A DNA stretch of 64,000 bases from JBBTCX01 sp964494205 (GTDB lineage: Bacteria; Planctomycetota; Phycisphaerae; UBA1845), in NCBI GenBank assembly GCA_964494205.1, contig CAZBRD010000003.1, forward strand, positions 248,001-312,000, given 5' to 3'. The notes beneath the pieces were generated by a model, which ran no database searches, was not told the origin of the DNA, and was given only the letters and a program-made list of their open reading frames with translations. The first letter of the stretch is position 1. The number at the start of each line of letters is the position of its first letter. Of the stretch, positions 27,201 through 35,668 are shown piece after piece. A program made the translations under genes and the position numbers.

Positions 27201-28871
27201 GCCAGTCGTACGAGCGGTGTCGCACCGTTGGCCGTTTTCTTTGATGCGGTCAGCGCGTCGAGCGGCGTAGTGCAACCTTCGCTTGTGAATGGTCGCCGCG
27301 ATTACGCCACGTTCCAATACCGCTGGAACTTTGGCGATAACGCGACTGCACGCTGGTCCACCGATAACGACCTGAAGAACGAAGCGTTTGGCCAGGTGGC
27401 TGCGCACGTTTTTGAAACACCGGGTACGTTCAACGTTACGCTGGCGGTCACGCAAGCGAACGGTGCGGTGCAGTCTTATCAGCAGCAGATCACGGTTACC
27501 GATCCTGAAGTTATCTATGCGAACAGCAGTCCGAGCATGGCTGAGCGCACGTTCTACGTGGCGACGGAAGGAGCGGACACGAACAACGGTTCGTTTAACT
27601 CGCCATTCCGCACGTGGAACCACGCACGAACTCGCTTGTTTGCGGCGGGCGGTCCGCGCAGAATTCTGTTGAAACGTGGTCAAACTTTCCAGAACACGAC
27701 CAATTCGACCATCAGCAACCGAACCGGTCCCTATACGATCGGAGCTTATGGAACCGGTGCGAACCCCGTCCTCCAACACATGGGTACATCAGGAGAGGTG
27801 CTCGCGCTCGAAGCTACGGCGACCGATGTCAGAATGATGGACATCAACATCGTCGGAACCTCGAATGAAGGCAATGCGGTTCGCCCGGGCATCAATACGC
27901 TTATGTTGCGCTGCGGCATGTCGCAGCTTGGCAATGCTGTTAGCACTTCTGACTTGTTCGGCAATCGCGCCAGAAACTTCATTGTGGAGTGCAACATAAG
28001 CAACAATCAGCGTTACGGGATTTACTACAACTTCGGCGAGCACGTCGCGATCATGGGAAATACGATCGACGACGTGGCAGAAGAACACTTGCTGCGTTGC
28101 TACATCACGCACTCGACGATCAGCCACAACATTTTCCGCAACGGCCATACCAACAAACATCAGTTGAAGTTCTGCGGGTATTTTCCAACCGGCAACTCGG
28201 AGCGTGCGGCGGGTACGCCGACGGAGGCCGTTGAGCACTCGGTGATTTCGGACAATCGGTTTGAAAACTCGGGTCCGATCAACTGGGTGGTAACGATTGG
28301 CCCGGTCGATCAGAACAAGGATCAGCGAATCGAGAATTGCCTGTTCGAGCGCAACTACATGAGAGCGAGTACGGGCACTTCGGTCTTGCTCTATGGCAAT
28401 AACAATTACATTACCGTTCGAAACAATATCTTCGACACCACAGGGGCGGATTCGAACACGGAATGCGTTCGCGTGACGCGTCGAGGCATCGAACCGGACC
28501 CGGTTGGTTATTCGATTTACAACAACACGATGTATCGATCCGGTTCAGGCAACCTGGTTCCAGTCCAGATCGCTTCGATGGCTCGTGACACCACGGTGCG
28601 CAATAATCTTGGTAGCGGTGCAGCGGGGACGATGATTTCCGGTTCGGGCGTGAATCTCACGCAGAGCAACAATTTGTTGACCAACTCGGCGGGGTTTGTG
28701 AACGCAGGCAGTGGCGATTTCCGTTTGCAGTCGTCCAGCCCGGCTATCGATGCAGGAACAAATATCCCCGGCGTCAACGTCGATTACGCCATCGGCCAGC
28801 GACCACTCGACGGCAACAACGCTGCCGGCGCTCAGTGGGATCTTGGTGCGTTTGAGTTCGGCAACCCGTAG
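24222..28871 (+). CDS. Giant surface lipoprotein: PKD/Ig-like repeats, BACON-like and beta-helix domains
   Basis: A 1549-residue secreted lipoprotein. ATG 24222 is chosen because a strong RBS precedes it and a lipoprotein signal follows ('FSIASLVALCALGCNS'); the frame is open further upstream without such support. In order it has a PKD/REJ-like domain (about 145-235), a type-3-repeat-like Asp-rich calcium site (about 267-312) and seven tandem ~80-residue Ig-like repeats with 'GGTTPYTYQWSP' cores (about 325-885). A BACON-like domain ('SWLTLNPVSGSSTG'), a PKD domain with 'YRWNFGDNA', and a C-terminal right-handed beta-helix (about 1110-1546) follow. The beta-helix suggests polysaccharide binding or cleavage; no catalytic residues can be assigned. 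A strong terminator follows. Confidence 0.85.
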   Translation: MNPSTHSVSIYRFARLFSIASLVALCALGCNSVPGNSSQSDDDGRDTLPGTIDDGGPSEEDFAFSTEAVNDARTEWEFSVTSETVDLSEFTFTWTKDDGTEFVGATVLITFDEGGLNHVRLTVLDADDRELFVRNIEVDVPEVNVPPVANAGEDRVAPENEIVFLYGDDSSDPEGRTLSFVWSQVSGPEVLLTNAEQETATFTSPLVSEDTSFEFRLVVSDGETTNEDSVTITIQDSGSAEDDPDVVEPDPDDGDVIDDADSDPTPCDEIDTDSDGVSDCDDGCPQDSSKSSAGACGCGVADTDANANGIPDCVDIVVAPDPATLSVSAGADTSVVEGASTVLLGLAVNGTPPYTYTWSPSDYLDDAQSSSPTATPPETMSFTLSVNDSLGNSAQASVNVVVVAPLVANAGPNVTIPPGGSTQLTGSATGGFTPYTYTWSPQSGLSNPNIANPVATPNSTRTYTLTVRDVYGRSANDGVLVTVSNSTLSVNAGADVTVPTGGSTQLAAIATGGTAPYTYQWTPQSGLSNPNIANPVAQPNSSRSYTVTVTDAASNTATDSVYVTVSNFTANAGADVTITSGGSTTLTGSASGGTTPYTYQWSPSTGLNNSNIANPVSSTTITRTYTLTVTDAQARVATDSVVVTVVNFTANAGADVTITSGGSTTLTGSASGGTTPYTYQWSPSTGLNNPNIANPVASPTTTRTYTLTVTDSQARVATDTVVVTVVNFTANAGADVSIQTGGSTTLSGSASGGTTPYTYQWSPATGLNNSNIASPVASPTTTRTYTLTVTDALARVATDSVVVTVVNFTANAGPDVTIAVGGNTTLSGSASGGSTPYTYQWSPTTGLSNALIANPVANPLVTTTYTLTARDSLNRVATDTVTVTVQAATAALSINPTSLTFSSTTSTATFNVWNSGGGTLNYSLTDNASWLTLNPVSGSSTGEQDVITATVNRTGLTDGSYEAVITVTPSVGSALTVAVTMIVGNPGFGTMSTASRTSGVAPLAVFFDAVSASSGVVQPSLVNGRRDYATFQYRWNFGDNATARWSTDNDLKNEAFGQVAAHVFETPGTFNVTLAVTQANGAVQSYQQQITVTDPEVIYANSSPSMAERTFYVATEGADTNNGSFNSPFRTWNHARTRLFAAGGPRRILLKRGQTFQNTTNSTISNRTGPYTIGAYGTGANPVLQHMGTSGEVLALEATATDVRMMDINIVGTSNEGNAVRPGINTLMLRCGMSQLGNAVSTSDLFGNRARNFIVECNISNNQRYGIYYNFGEHVAIMGNTIDDVAEEHLLRCYITHSTISHNIFRNGHTNKHQLKFCGYFPTGNSERAAGTPTEAVEHSVISDNRFENSGPINWVVTIGPVDQNKDQRIENCLFERNYMRASTGTSVLLYGNNNYITVRNNIFDTTGADSNTECVRVTRRGIEPDPVGYSIYNNTMYRSGSGNLVPVQIASMARDTTVRNNLGSGAAGTMISGSGVNLTQSNNLLTNSAGFVNAGSGDFRLQSSSPAIDAGTNIPGVNVDYAIGQRPLDGNNAAGAQWDLGAFEFGNP
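25193..26877 (+). repeat. Seven tandem 240-bp coding repeats
   Basis: Direct repeats inside the giant lipoprotein gene. The unit is about 240 bases (80 codons), with units starting near 25193, 25437, 25677, 25919, 26159, 26399 and 26639. The last four units are nearly identical in protein and close in DNA, whereas the first three are more diverged. This suggests recent local duplication at the 3' side of the array. Confidence 0.85.
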
Positions 28872-28921
28872 TTGCTGTGGCCGATCAATTCTACGGGATT
28901 AGCAAACAACGAATAGAACGA

Positions 28922-28955
28922 CGCGGCCAAGTCAAAAACTTGGCCGTGTTTTTTT
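28922..28955 (+). terminator. Rho-independent terminator
   Basis: An 11-bp stem (CGCGGCCAAGT paired with ACTTGGCCGTG, one G-U pair) around a 5-base loop, followed by seven T residues. It lies 51 bases after the giant lipoprotein stop and points in its direction. It also sits just beyond the 3' end of the convergent trpS gene. Confidence 0.88.
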
Positions 28956-28980
28956 CGGAGTTGCTTAATCGGGAAACTGG

Positions 28981-29964
28981 TTACGTTTTCGCGCTGTCTG
29001 TCGTCACGATTCCACACGCAGCTCGCACGTCGGCCATCACCGATTGTGCAACCGAGCGTGCTTTCCGCGCACCGACTGAAAGGATCGCCTCCAGCGCAGC
29101 CGGGTCGCTCTGCAACTTTTCACGCCGTTCTCTGGCTGGACCGAGTGTGCGCTCGACCACTTCCGCAAGCGCTTTCTTCGCGTCGCCATAGCCCATACCT
29201 CCGGCGCGATACCGTCGATCCATGGCTGCAACTTCATCGGCGGTGGCCATCAGTTTGTAAATAGCAAAGACGTTGCACGTATCGGGGTTCTTCGGTGCCT
29301 CGACCGGCGTGCTGTCAGTCTTGATGCCCATGATCGTTTTCTTGAGCACGTTCGGCGGGTCGAACAGGTTGATCGTGTTGCCGTAACTCTTGGACATTTT
29401 CTGGCCGTCGACGCCCGGAACAATGTGCGCCTCGTTTAGTTTCGGCTCCGGTCGCTTGAGCACCTCGCACTTGTACGTTTCGTTGAAGTGGGTGGCCATG
29501 TCCTGCGCCATCTCGATGTGTTGCAACTGATCCTTGCCGACGGGAACGATGTCGCTGCGATATATCAAGATGTCTGCGGCCATTAGCACCGGATAAGTGA
29601 AGAGTCCCATCGAGGGCGAGATACCTTTGGCGATCTTGTCCTTGTACGACGTCGCGCGTTCCAGCAAGCCCTTGCCGGTCACGGTAGAGAGTATCCACGC
29701 CAATTCGCAGACTTCCGGTACATCGCTCTGGCGGAACAAGCACGCCCTGCTCGGCTCGAGTCCCAGCGCCAAATAATCCAGCGCGACGTCGCGCGTCATC
29801 TCGCGTTGTTTCGCGGCGTCCTGCACGGTGGTCAGGGCGTGATAGTTGGCGATGAAAAAGAAACACTCGTTGCCGTGTTGCGCCTCGATGTGCTGCTTCA
29901 TCGCGCCAAGGTAGTTTCCAAGGTGTAGCTTGCCGCTGGATTGGATTCCCGAGAGTACGCGCAT
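28981..29964 (-). CDS. trpS: Tryptophanyl-tRNA synthetase
   Basis: A 327-residue class I aminoacyl-tRNA synthetase that charges tRNA-Trp. The HIGH-type motif is 'GKLHLGNYLGAM' and the KMSKS loop is 'KMSKSYGNTINLF'. 'ANYHALTT' and 'PVLMAADILIYRSDIVPVG' are also family signatures. The frame is open to 30087, but ATG 29964 is preferred because the Rossmann start 'MRVLSGIQSSG' aligns with family N-termini and AGAGGA precedes it at good spacing. It is divergent from the pseudopilin operon and is the only tRNA synthetase in the window. Confidence 0.95.
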   Translation of the reverse strand: MRVLSGIQSSGKLHLGNYLGAMKQHIEAQHGNECFFFIANYHALTTVQDAAKQREMTRDVALDYLALGLEPSRACLFRQSDVPEVCELAWILSTVTGKGLLERATSYKDKIAKGISPSMGLFTYPVLMAADILIYRSDIVPVGKDQLQHIEMAQDMATHFNETYKCEVLKRPEPKLNEAHIVPGVDGQKMSKSYGNTINLFDPPNVLKKTIMGIKTDSTPVEAPKNPDTCNVFAIYKLMATADEVAAMDRRYRAGGMGYGDAKKALAEVVERTLGPARERREKLQSDPAALEAILSVGARKARSVAQSVMADVRAACGIVTTDSAKT

Positions 29965-30156
29965 GGTTCCTCTTTCTGTGAGCGATCGTTGGTCAGTTTC
30001 TTGTACTATGTTATCGGTCAAAATCGCCACGCAACACGCACTTGTCAACACGTCACCTCGGACGTGTCCTTTCGCCTGTTTCAACAATGGCGTGTCGTTA
30101 TCGGCGAATCAGCATGGGCGGCTAAAGCGCCTGGTTAGCCGCGTCGAAAGTACTTT

Positions 30157-30669
30157 GTGAGGCTGATTTTCCATCGCTTGCGCGGACAGGCAGTCATTTC
30201 GTCTGACGCACCATTCGCCCGCGCGTTCACGCTCGCCGAACTTATGGTTGTCATGATCATCATCGTGACAATGTCGGTCATTGCGATGCCAAGGGTCTCC
30301 AATGCGCTGACGCTGCATCGTGTGGAAGCCGCCGCCAATCGACTGGCGATGGACCTTCGGATGGCGCGGGAACATGCCAAGTTGAAAAGCACTTCGCAGG
30401 AGGTCAAGTTCTACGAGACGCTTTCGTCCTATGAAGTTGGAGGCGTGGCCAACCTCGACCATCCGGCAGAACGCTACGTGGTGGACTTGAGCGCCGAACC
30501 CTATCGCGTCGTGATCGCCGAAGTAGCGCTCAAGGGAGGTGCGACCAGCGTCAACTTTGACGCGTTTGGAGTACCGGACGTGCACGGCAGCATCGTCATC
30601 CGAATGGGCCAGCATCAGCGCACGGTTTCATGGGATTCACAAAATGGCGTGCCACAAATCAGCTACTGA
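30157..30669 (+). CDS. GspH-like pseudopilin
   Basis: A 170-residue type II secretion/type IV pilus minor pseudopilin. The type III signal is 'ARAFTLAELMVVMIIIVTM'; cleavage would be before Phe, leaving a methylated N-terminal Phe with Glu at +5. Ala replaces the usual Gly at -1. The following 'AAANRLAMDLRMAREHAKL' is typical of GspH. The start is GTG at 30157, with a long polar leader before the signal. It is the first gene of a four-gene plus-strand operon. No ATPase, platform or secretin gene is in the window, so the machine is encoded elsewhere. Confidence 0.82.
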   Translation: MRLIFHRLRGQAVISSDAPFARAFTLAELMVVMIIIVTMSVIAMPRVSNALTLHRVEAAANRLAMDLRMAREHAKLKSTSQEVKFYETLSSYEVGGVANLDHPAERYVVDLSAEPYRVVIAEVALKGGATSVNFDAFGVPDVHGSIVIRMGQHQRTVSWDSQNGVPQISY

Positions 30670-30676
30670 CATTCGC

Positions 30677-31831
30677 ATGCGGCGCATCGGATCAACACGG
30701 CGGTGCCGCGCGTTCACCTTGCTTGAGATGACGGTCAGCGTGGCGGTATTGGGACTGCTCGCGGTCGGAATGAGCTCGGCCATCCTTCTCGCGACGCATG
30801 CACTTCCCGGGAAATCTACACCCCAGTCGCGCAAGGTCGAGGGCGCGAACCTGCTGCAACAGATGGCAGCGGACCTCGCCTACGCAACGACGATCCCTGT
30901 CCGAAACCCGAGTTCCATTACGTTCACCGTGCATGATCGAAACCAGGGGCTGGCGGGCGCTGAATCAATGAACTTCACTTGGTCCGGAGTGGTCGGCAAT
31001 CCCCTGACTTATCAACTCAACGCGTCAACGGCTTCGACGTTGTCGACAAGCGTTGCTTCCTTTTCGATTGATTATCAAAAGGAGACCATTCCGCTGAAGA
31101 CCGCTCCATCCGTTCTCATGCTGGTCATCAATCCCGCGACGCTGACTCAGGAAGAATCCGATCGCAAGTCGTTGATCGAGTCCTGGGGCATGACGGTTTC
31201 GACTCTTTCGCGCGATGCGACTTCCGCCGAACTTCAAGCCGCAGCTACGTCCATTGACGTCCTGTACATTTTGTCGAGCACCTACCGAAGCACCCTGGTC
31301 AGTGCTATCAACGGACTCACTCGCGGAGTGGTCACGGCAGATCTTAATTCATACACGGCAGTGGGAATTGCACCGTCGGGGCAGAACTATGCTCAGAGAA
31401 CGCTCAACATCACCAACAACAGCCACGAGATTACGTCTATCTGGGCGACTGGGAATATCAATCTGATCACGTCCAATGATCAGCTTGTCTATGCAGACGC
31501 TCCGCTCGCTTCGGGCGCTACCGTGTTGGCTGATCTTTCGGTCCTGATTGTGCTGAACGGACCCTCGCTCATTGTTCTCGACTATGGAAATACGACCTCG
31601 CAGGGAACCCCAGCTACCAGTCGGCGAGTCAAACTGCCCTGGGCGGATGGTGTTTCTGTCAGCGAGTTGACGGACGAGGCGAAGATCCTTCTGCAAAGGT
31701 CCCTCACGTGGGCGGCAGCGCCGCGAGTGATTTCCAGCGTGCAGCTTACTCTTCAGATCGGTACGAATAGCGACAGCAAGGTGCAAACAGCCGTCAAGAT
31801 GTTGAATCAACCGCGGGAGGATGGGACGTGA
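30677..31831 (+). CDS. Prepilin-type protein with embedded ~200-aa globular domain (copy 1)
   Basis: A 384-residue pseudopilin-like protein. The signal is 'CRAFTLLEMTVSVAVLGLL' with Glu at +5. Residues about 145-348 form an extra alpha/beta-looking domain starting 'SVLMLVINPATLTQEESDRK', containing 'LIESWGMTVSTLSRDATS' and ending 'RVKLPWADG...RSLTWAAA'. The same domain occurs in the next gene. The start is ATG 30677, eight bases after the upstream stop; ATG 30644 is possible with a 26-base overlap. Its stop overlaps the next start in TGATG. The first ~140 residues after the signal resemble GspJ-like minor pilins. The extra domain's function is unknown to me. Confidence 0.78.
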   Translation: MRRIGSTRRCRAFTLLEMTVSVAVLGLLAVGMSSAILLATHALPGKSTPQSRKVEGANLLQQMAADLAYATTIPVRNPSSITFTVHDRNQGLAGAESMNFTWSGVVGNPLTYQLNASTASTLSTSVASFSIDYQKETIPLKTAPSVLMLVINPATLTQEESDRKSLIESWGMTVSTLSRDATSAELQAAATSIDVLYILSSTYRSTLVSAINGLTRGVVTADLNSYTAVGIAPSGQNYAQRTLNITNNSHEITSIWATGNINLITSNDQLVYADAPLASGATVLADLSVLIVLNGPSLIVLDYGNTTSQGTPATSRRVKLPWADGVSVSELTDEAKILLQRSLTWAAAPRVISSVQLTLQIGTNSDSKVQTAVKMLNQPREDGT

Positions 31832-33165
31832 TGGCCAGGGGGATGAACATCGCTACCAAACGAAAGGGGCTGATGATCGGTTGCCCGAAGCGCTCGCGCG
31901 CCCTTTCATTGGTTGAGTCGGCCGTGTCTATTGTTCTTGTAGGAGTCGTTGTCGTTGCGGCACTCAATACAGTCGGCTCGACAAAGTCCACGGAAGCAAA
32001 AGTGACCAACGGCCAGCAGGGCATGCTCGCCGCCGAAGAACTGCTCAATGAGATCATGCAGAAGGACTATGCTGACCAGACGTCCGGTGCAAACAGTTTC
32101 GGACTTGAAGTGGGTGAGAATTCGGGCAATCGAAGGTACTTCGACGACGTGGACGATTACGATGGTCTGGTTGAAGATCCGCCCAAAGAGCCTGACGGCA
32201 CGGATATTGACTCGCTGAAAAACTGGCGGCAAATCGTTGACGTCAGTTGGGTTGCCCTAAACAACCTTGAAACGCCGGTCGGTTCCAATCAGGGTTATAA
32301 GCGGATCGAGGTTGCGCTATATCGCAACGGCGTATTGGTTTCGAAAGTCGTGGGGATCAAGTCGCAGGGTCTGCCCACACTCGAAGCGTGCTGCAAGAAC
32401 GCCATTTGTGAAGAACTCTCTAGTGTTGATTGCACAGCCGCCGGCGGGTCACCCAAAGGAAAAGACACCGACTGCTGGACGACGGATTGCACGATCGCAG
32501 ACATTCTTTTCGTGGTCACGAACCCGGCCGCGCCTACCAGCCAGGAAGTGCTCCGTTGCGATCTGATCAAATCATGGGGTTTTGGCGTAAAGCTCATTGA
32601 CGATGCGGCCACAAAATCCGCATTCGACACCGCACTGGCGACCGTGCAGGCGGTGTTCATCTCCGTAGAGGCTGACGACGTACAGGTGGGTACAAAAGCC
32701 AACGCGGCCACCATCGGCGTGGTATTCGAAGAGCCCGAACTTGGCGATGAATTCGGAATTTGCTCTTCCTACAACAACGTCGATCGTTCGGCGATGAGGC
32801 TTGTGAACACAACGCACTACATCACGTCCGGGTTTCACTCGACAACGTCTGTTCTCTTCAGCTCAGTTCAGCCCGTGACGATCCAGCGCAGTGGATTAGC
32901 TTTGGGCGCGACGCAACTCGGATCATGGCAACAATCGGGGTCGACCTACACAGCATCGCTTATCGTGGTCGAGACTGGCGGTTTACTTAATAACCTGTCG
33001 CTGGCGCCGGGCAGACGCGTGCGGCTCCCCTGGGGGCGAACGGGCTTTGACTTCTCGACGCTAATGCCCGAAGGACAGCTAATTCTGTATCGCTCACTCA
33101 TCTGGGCGGCCAAGCTGGAACAGCAGAAGGGTCTTGGCGGATTGTTAGATACCTTGCTGAACTGA
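31831..33165 (+). CDS. Prepilin-type protein with embedded ~200-aa globular domain (copy 2)
   Basis: A 444-residue protein with an N-terminal prepilin-like helix 'RALSLVESAVSIVLVGVVVV' (Glu at +5, GspI/PilV-like). Residues about 224-430 repeat the domain of the preceding gene: 'ADILFVVTNPAAPTSQEV', 'LIKSWGFGVKLIDDAA', 'ATIGVVFEEPELGDEFGI' and 'RRVRLPWGRTGFDF...YRSLIWAAK'. A Cys-rich linker with eight Cys in about 45 residues precedes it. The start uses TGATG overlap with the upstream gene; GGGAGG lies upstream, and GTG 31828 is an alternative start. It probably assembles with its neighbour at a pseudopilus tip (inference). Confidence 0.78.
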   Translation: MARGMNIATKRKGLMIGCPKRSRALSLVESAVSIVLVGVVVVAALNTVGSTKSTEAKVTNGQQGMLAAEELLNEIMQKDYADQTSGANSFGLEVGENSGNRRYFDDVDDYDGLVEDPPKEPDGTDIDSLKNWRQIVDVSWVALNNLETPVGSNQGYKRIEVALYRNGVLVSKVVGIKSQGLPTLEACCKNAICEELSSVDCTAAGGSPKGKDTDCWTTDCTIADILFVVTNPAAPTSQEVLRCDLIKSWGFGVKLIDDAATKSAFDTALATVQAVFISVEADDVQVGTKANAATIGVVFEEPELGDEFGICSSYNNVDRSAMRLVNTTHYITSGFHSTTSVLFSSVQPVTIQRSGLALGATQLGSWQQSGSTYTASLIVVETGGLLNNLSLAPGRRVRLPWGRTGFDFSTLMPEGQLILYRSLIWAAKLEQQKGLGGLLDTLLN

Positions 33166-33177
33166 TTGGCAACCGCA

Positions 33178-33723
33178 ATGAAAAAGGTGACCGCACAATC
33201 TTTGGCTTGTACTTCGCGACGGCCGTTCCGTACCACACGTCGCCGCGCATGCGGCTACGTGTACTTCCTAAGTACGTCATTGCTTGTGCTCGCCATCGGT
33301 GTTTCTGCCCTGATGGCTGCGCGCATGACGCGCCGGGCAAACCAATGGTGCACGGATGGGGCGGTAGCACGATCGCACGCGATTTCCGCCATCGAAATCG
33401 GCCAGGCCATCATGGCACAGGAGAGCAATTGGCGGACCAATCGCGGTTCTGGTGTCTGGCTGAACAACTACGCGCTCGGCACTGGGTACCTGACGTTGAC
33501 CGCAGCCATCCAGAGTGATGCGGATGCGAATGCCAACAACAACCCCGTCATTCTCGAAGGTACGGGCATTGAAGGCGATGCCGTTCAAAAAGTTCGCGTA
33601 CTGCTTGTGCCGGCTACTACCAACGGAGGGTTGGTGCCCAAGCGCGGGTCATGGGAACGCAGAGGATCGGGTATCATTGCCATCGTGGTTCCAGAGGGAC
33701 TTGAGGCGATGAAGATCGAGTAA
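33178..33723 (+). CDS. PilX/GspK-like minor pilin protein
   Basis: A 181-residue protein with a basic N-terminus, one hydrophobic helix 'YVYFLSTSLLVLAIGVSALM' and an exported domain. A 'RRANQWCTDGAVARSHAISA' segment after the helix resembles PilX and GspK starts. ATG 33178 is preferred over the TTG abutting the upstream stop at 33165. It is the last gene of the pseudopilin operon, and no convincing terminator follows. Assignment rests mainly on topology and context. Confidence 0.6.
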   Translation: MKKVTAQSLACTSRRPFRTTRRRACGYVYFLSTSLLVLAIGVSALMAARMTRRANQWCTDGAVARSHAISAIEIGQAIMAQESNWRTNRGSGVWLNNYALGTGYLTLTAAIQSDADANANNNPVILEGTGIEGDAVQKVRVLLVPATTNGGLVPKRGSWERRGSGIIAIVVPEGLEAMKIE

Positions 33724-33832
33724 TGCACGTCGCAAATATCGCTTCTCAAGTGGCAGTGGCCCGCCCAAGTAGCCTGGCGAAGCGTCGACCACAGAGTTAC
33801 TCACTCCACTGAATCTCGGCTAGAATAGCCGA

Positions 33833-35566
33833 ATGATCAACGCCGAACTTGCCCGCGTTTTTGAACGTATTGCCGATCTCATGGAAATCGACGGCGCGGA
33901 TGGTTTTCGCATCAACTCTTATCGCAAAACCAGTCGTTCGATTGACGATGCATCGGAAGATATTGCCGCTCTCGCAGCCGAGAATCGCCTTGGCGAACTT
34001 GCTGGAGTCGGTAAGTCCACGATTGAGCGCATCAACCAGTATTTGAAGACCGGCAAGATCGATGTCCTCAGTGAGCTGGAAGCCAAATTCCCACCGGGCG
34101 TGCCGGCGCTGCTAGCCATCCCGTCGCTCGGTCCAAAGAAAGTCGCGCTCGTTCACTCCAAACTCGGAGTGAACAACCTCGACGATCTGAAGAAAGTCAT
34201 CGCGTCTGGCGCGTTGGCAGAGCTACCGGGTTTCGGCGCGACGAGCGTCAAGAAAATCAATGAGGGCATCGAGTTTCTTGAAAAGAGCGGCGGTCGAACT
34301 CCATTGGGTGAAGCACTTCCGATTGCCGAAGCGTTGGCCGAGCGCGTGCGTAAGCTGAAAGGCGTGAAGCAAGTCGAATTGGCCGGTTCGCTTCGGCGCG
34401 GTTCCGAGACGATTGGCGATGTCGATATTCTCTGCGATGCCAAAGACGGCGAGGCTGTCATCAAGGAGTTCATCAGCTTTCCCGAAGTGAAACGCGTACT
34501 CGCCTCCGGCGAAACCAAGGGTTCCGTGACGATCGCGCTAGACGATCAACGGGAAGTGCAGGTCGATCTGCGAGCTGTGCCGGCAGAATCCTTCGGTGCG
34601 GCGTGGCAGTACTTCACCGGCTCCAAGGAACACAACGTTCGCATCCGCGAAATGGCAGTGAAGAAAGGATGGAAGCTCAACGAGTACGGCCTATTCGATG
34701 GCGAGAAAATGCTCGCCGGCAAAACGGAAGAGAGCATCTACAAGAAGCTTGGCCTCAAGTGTCCACCTCCGGAGTTGCGTCTGGATCGCGACGAGTTCAA
34801 CGACGACATCGACTTTGAGAGTCTGGTGACACTCGATGACATACGCGGCGATCTGCACATGCACACCGTTGCCAGCGACGGTCGCAACACGATCGAGGAG
34901 ATGGCGCTGGCCGCCAAGGCGCGTGGTTACGACTACATCGCCATTTGCGATCACTCCAAGAGCAGCGTGATCGCCAATGGCCTCACCGTCGAACGAATGG
35001 AAAAACACATTGCTGAGATTCGCAAAGTCGACAAGAAACTCGACGGCATCACCGTGCTCGTCGGTTGTGAATGTGACATCCTGCCAAACGGAGAAATGGA
35101 TTACCCCGATGACATTCTCGCGCAGTGCGATTGGGTCGTTGGCAGCATTCACTCCGCGCAGGGTTCGGGCGGTAGCGGAAAACTCAGTCCGACAGAGCGC
35201 ACGCTTTCAGCCATTTCAAATCGTTGGGTCACAGCCATCGGTCACCCAACCGGCCGCTTGATCAATAAGCGTCAGGCAATGGACCTCGACATCGGCGCTA
35301 TCGCAGCCGCAGCCGCCAAGAATCACACGATGCTCGAAATCAACGCAAGCTGGCAACGGCTCGACTTGAAAGACCTTCATGCAAGGCAGGCGCTGAATGC
35401 GGGAGTTATGCTGACCATTAACACAGACTCGCATCACGTAGACCAACTCGCGCAAATGCTGCTCGGCGTCCTCACCGCACGCAGGGCGGCTGCGATGAAA
35501 ACGCAGATCGCCAATTGCCTCACTCTCGCCAAGCTGCAAAAGCAGGTTGCGTTGAAGCGAAAGTAG
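33833..35566 (+). CDS. polX: DNA polymerase X family protein with PHP domain
   Basis: A 577-residue repair polymerase with N-terminal helix-hairpin-helix segments ('LGELAGVGKSTIERI', 'ALAELPGFGATSVKKI') and a polymerase palm. The palm has 'GSLRRGSETIGDVDIL' (the DxD metal pair) and 'VQVDLRAV' (the third Asp). The C-terminal PHP phosphoesterase begins near residue 340 with 'DLHMHTVASDG', followed by 'AICDHSKSS' and 'GCECDILPNG'. The architecture and length are those of bacterial PolX, which fills short gaps in base excision repair and carries PHP-dependent 3'-exonuclease activity. It is monocistronic, with a 109-base gap from the pseudopilin operon. Confidence 0.95.
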   Translation: MINAELARVFERIADLMEIDGADGFRINSYRKTSRSIDDASEDIAALAAENRLGELAGVGKSTIERINQYLKTGKIDVLSELEAKFPPGVPALLAIPSLGPKKVALVHSKLGVNNLDDLKKVIASGALAELPGFGATSVKKINEGIEFLEKSGGRTPLGEALPIAEALAERVRKLKGVKQVELAGSLRRGSETIGDVDILCDAKDGEAVIKEFISFPEVKRVLASGETKGSVTIALDDQREVQVDLRAVPAESFGAAWQYFTGSKEHNVRIREMAVKKGWKLNEYGLFDGEKMLAGKTEESIYKKLGLKCPPPELRLDRDEFNDDIDFESLVTLDDIRGDLHMHTVASDGRNTIEEMALAAKARGYDYIAICDHSKSSVIANGLTVERMEKHIAEIRKVDKKLDGITVLVGCECDILPNGEMDYPDDILAQCDWVVGSIHSAQGSGGSGKLSPTERTLSAISNRWVTAIGHPTGRLINKRQAMDLDIGAIAAAAAKNHTMLEINASWQRLDLKDLHARQALNAGVMLTINTDSHHVDQLAQMLLGVLTARRAAAMKTQIANCLTLAKLQKQVALKRK

Positions 35567-35668
35567 CGACGTCCGATCACGATTTCGACGCTGGGACTGT
35601 AGTCCAAATCCAACCTTCAATCGTCTTACATGTGTTTGAAGGGCATTCTTACACGATAGGAGACGAAC

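Noticed and set aside
27138..27779. A 213-codon minus-strand open frame inside the lipoprotein gene
   Set aside because: It is Arg-rich, lies wholly within the beta-helix/PKD coding region on the other strand and has no motifs.
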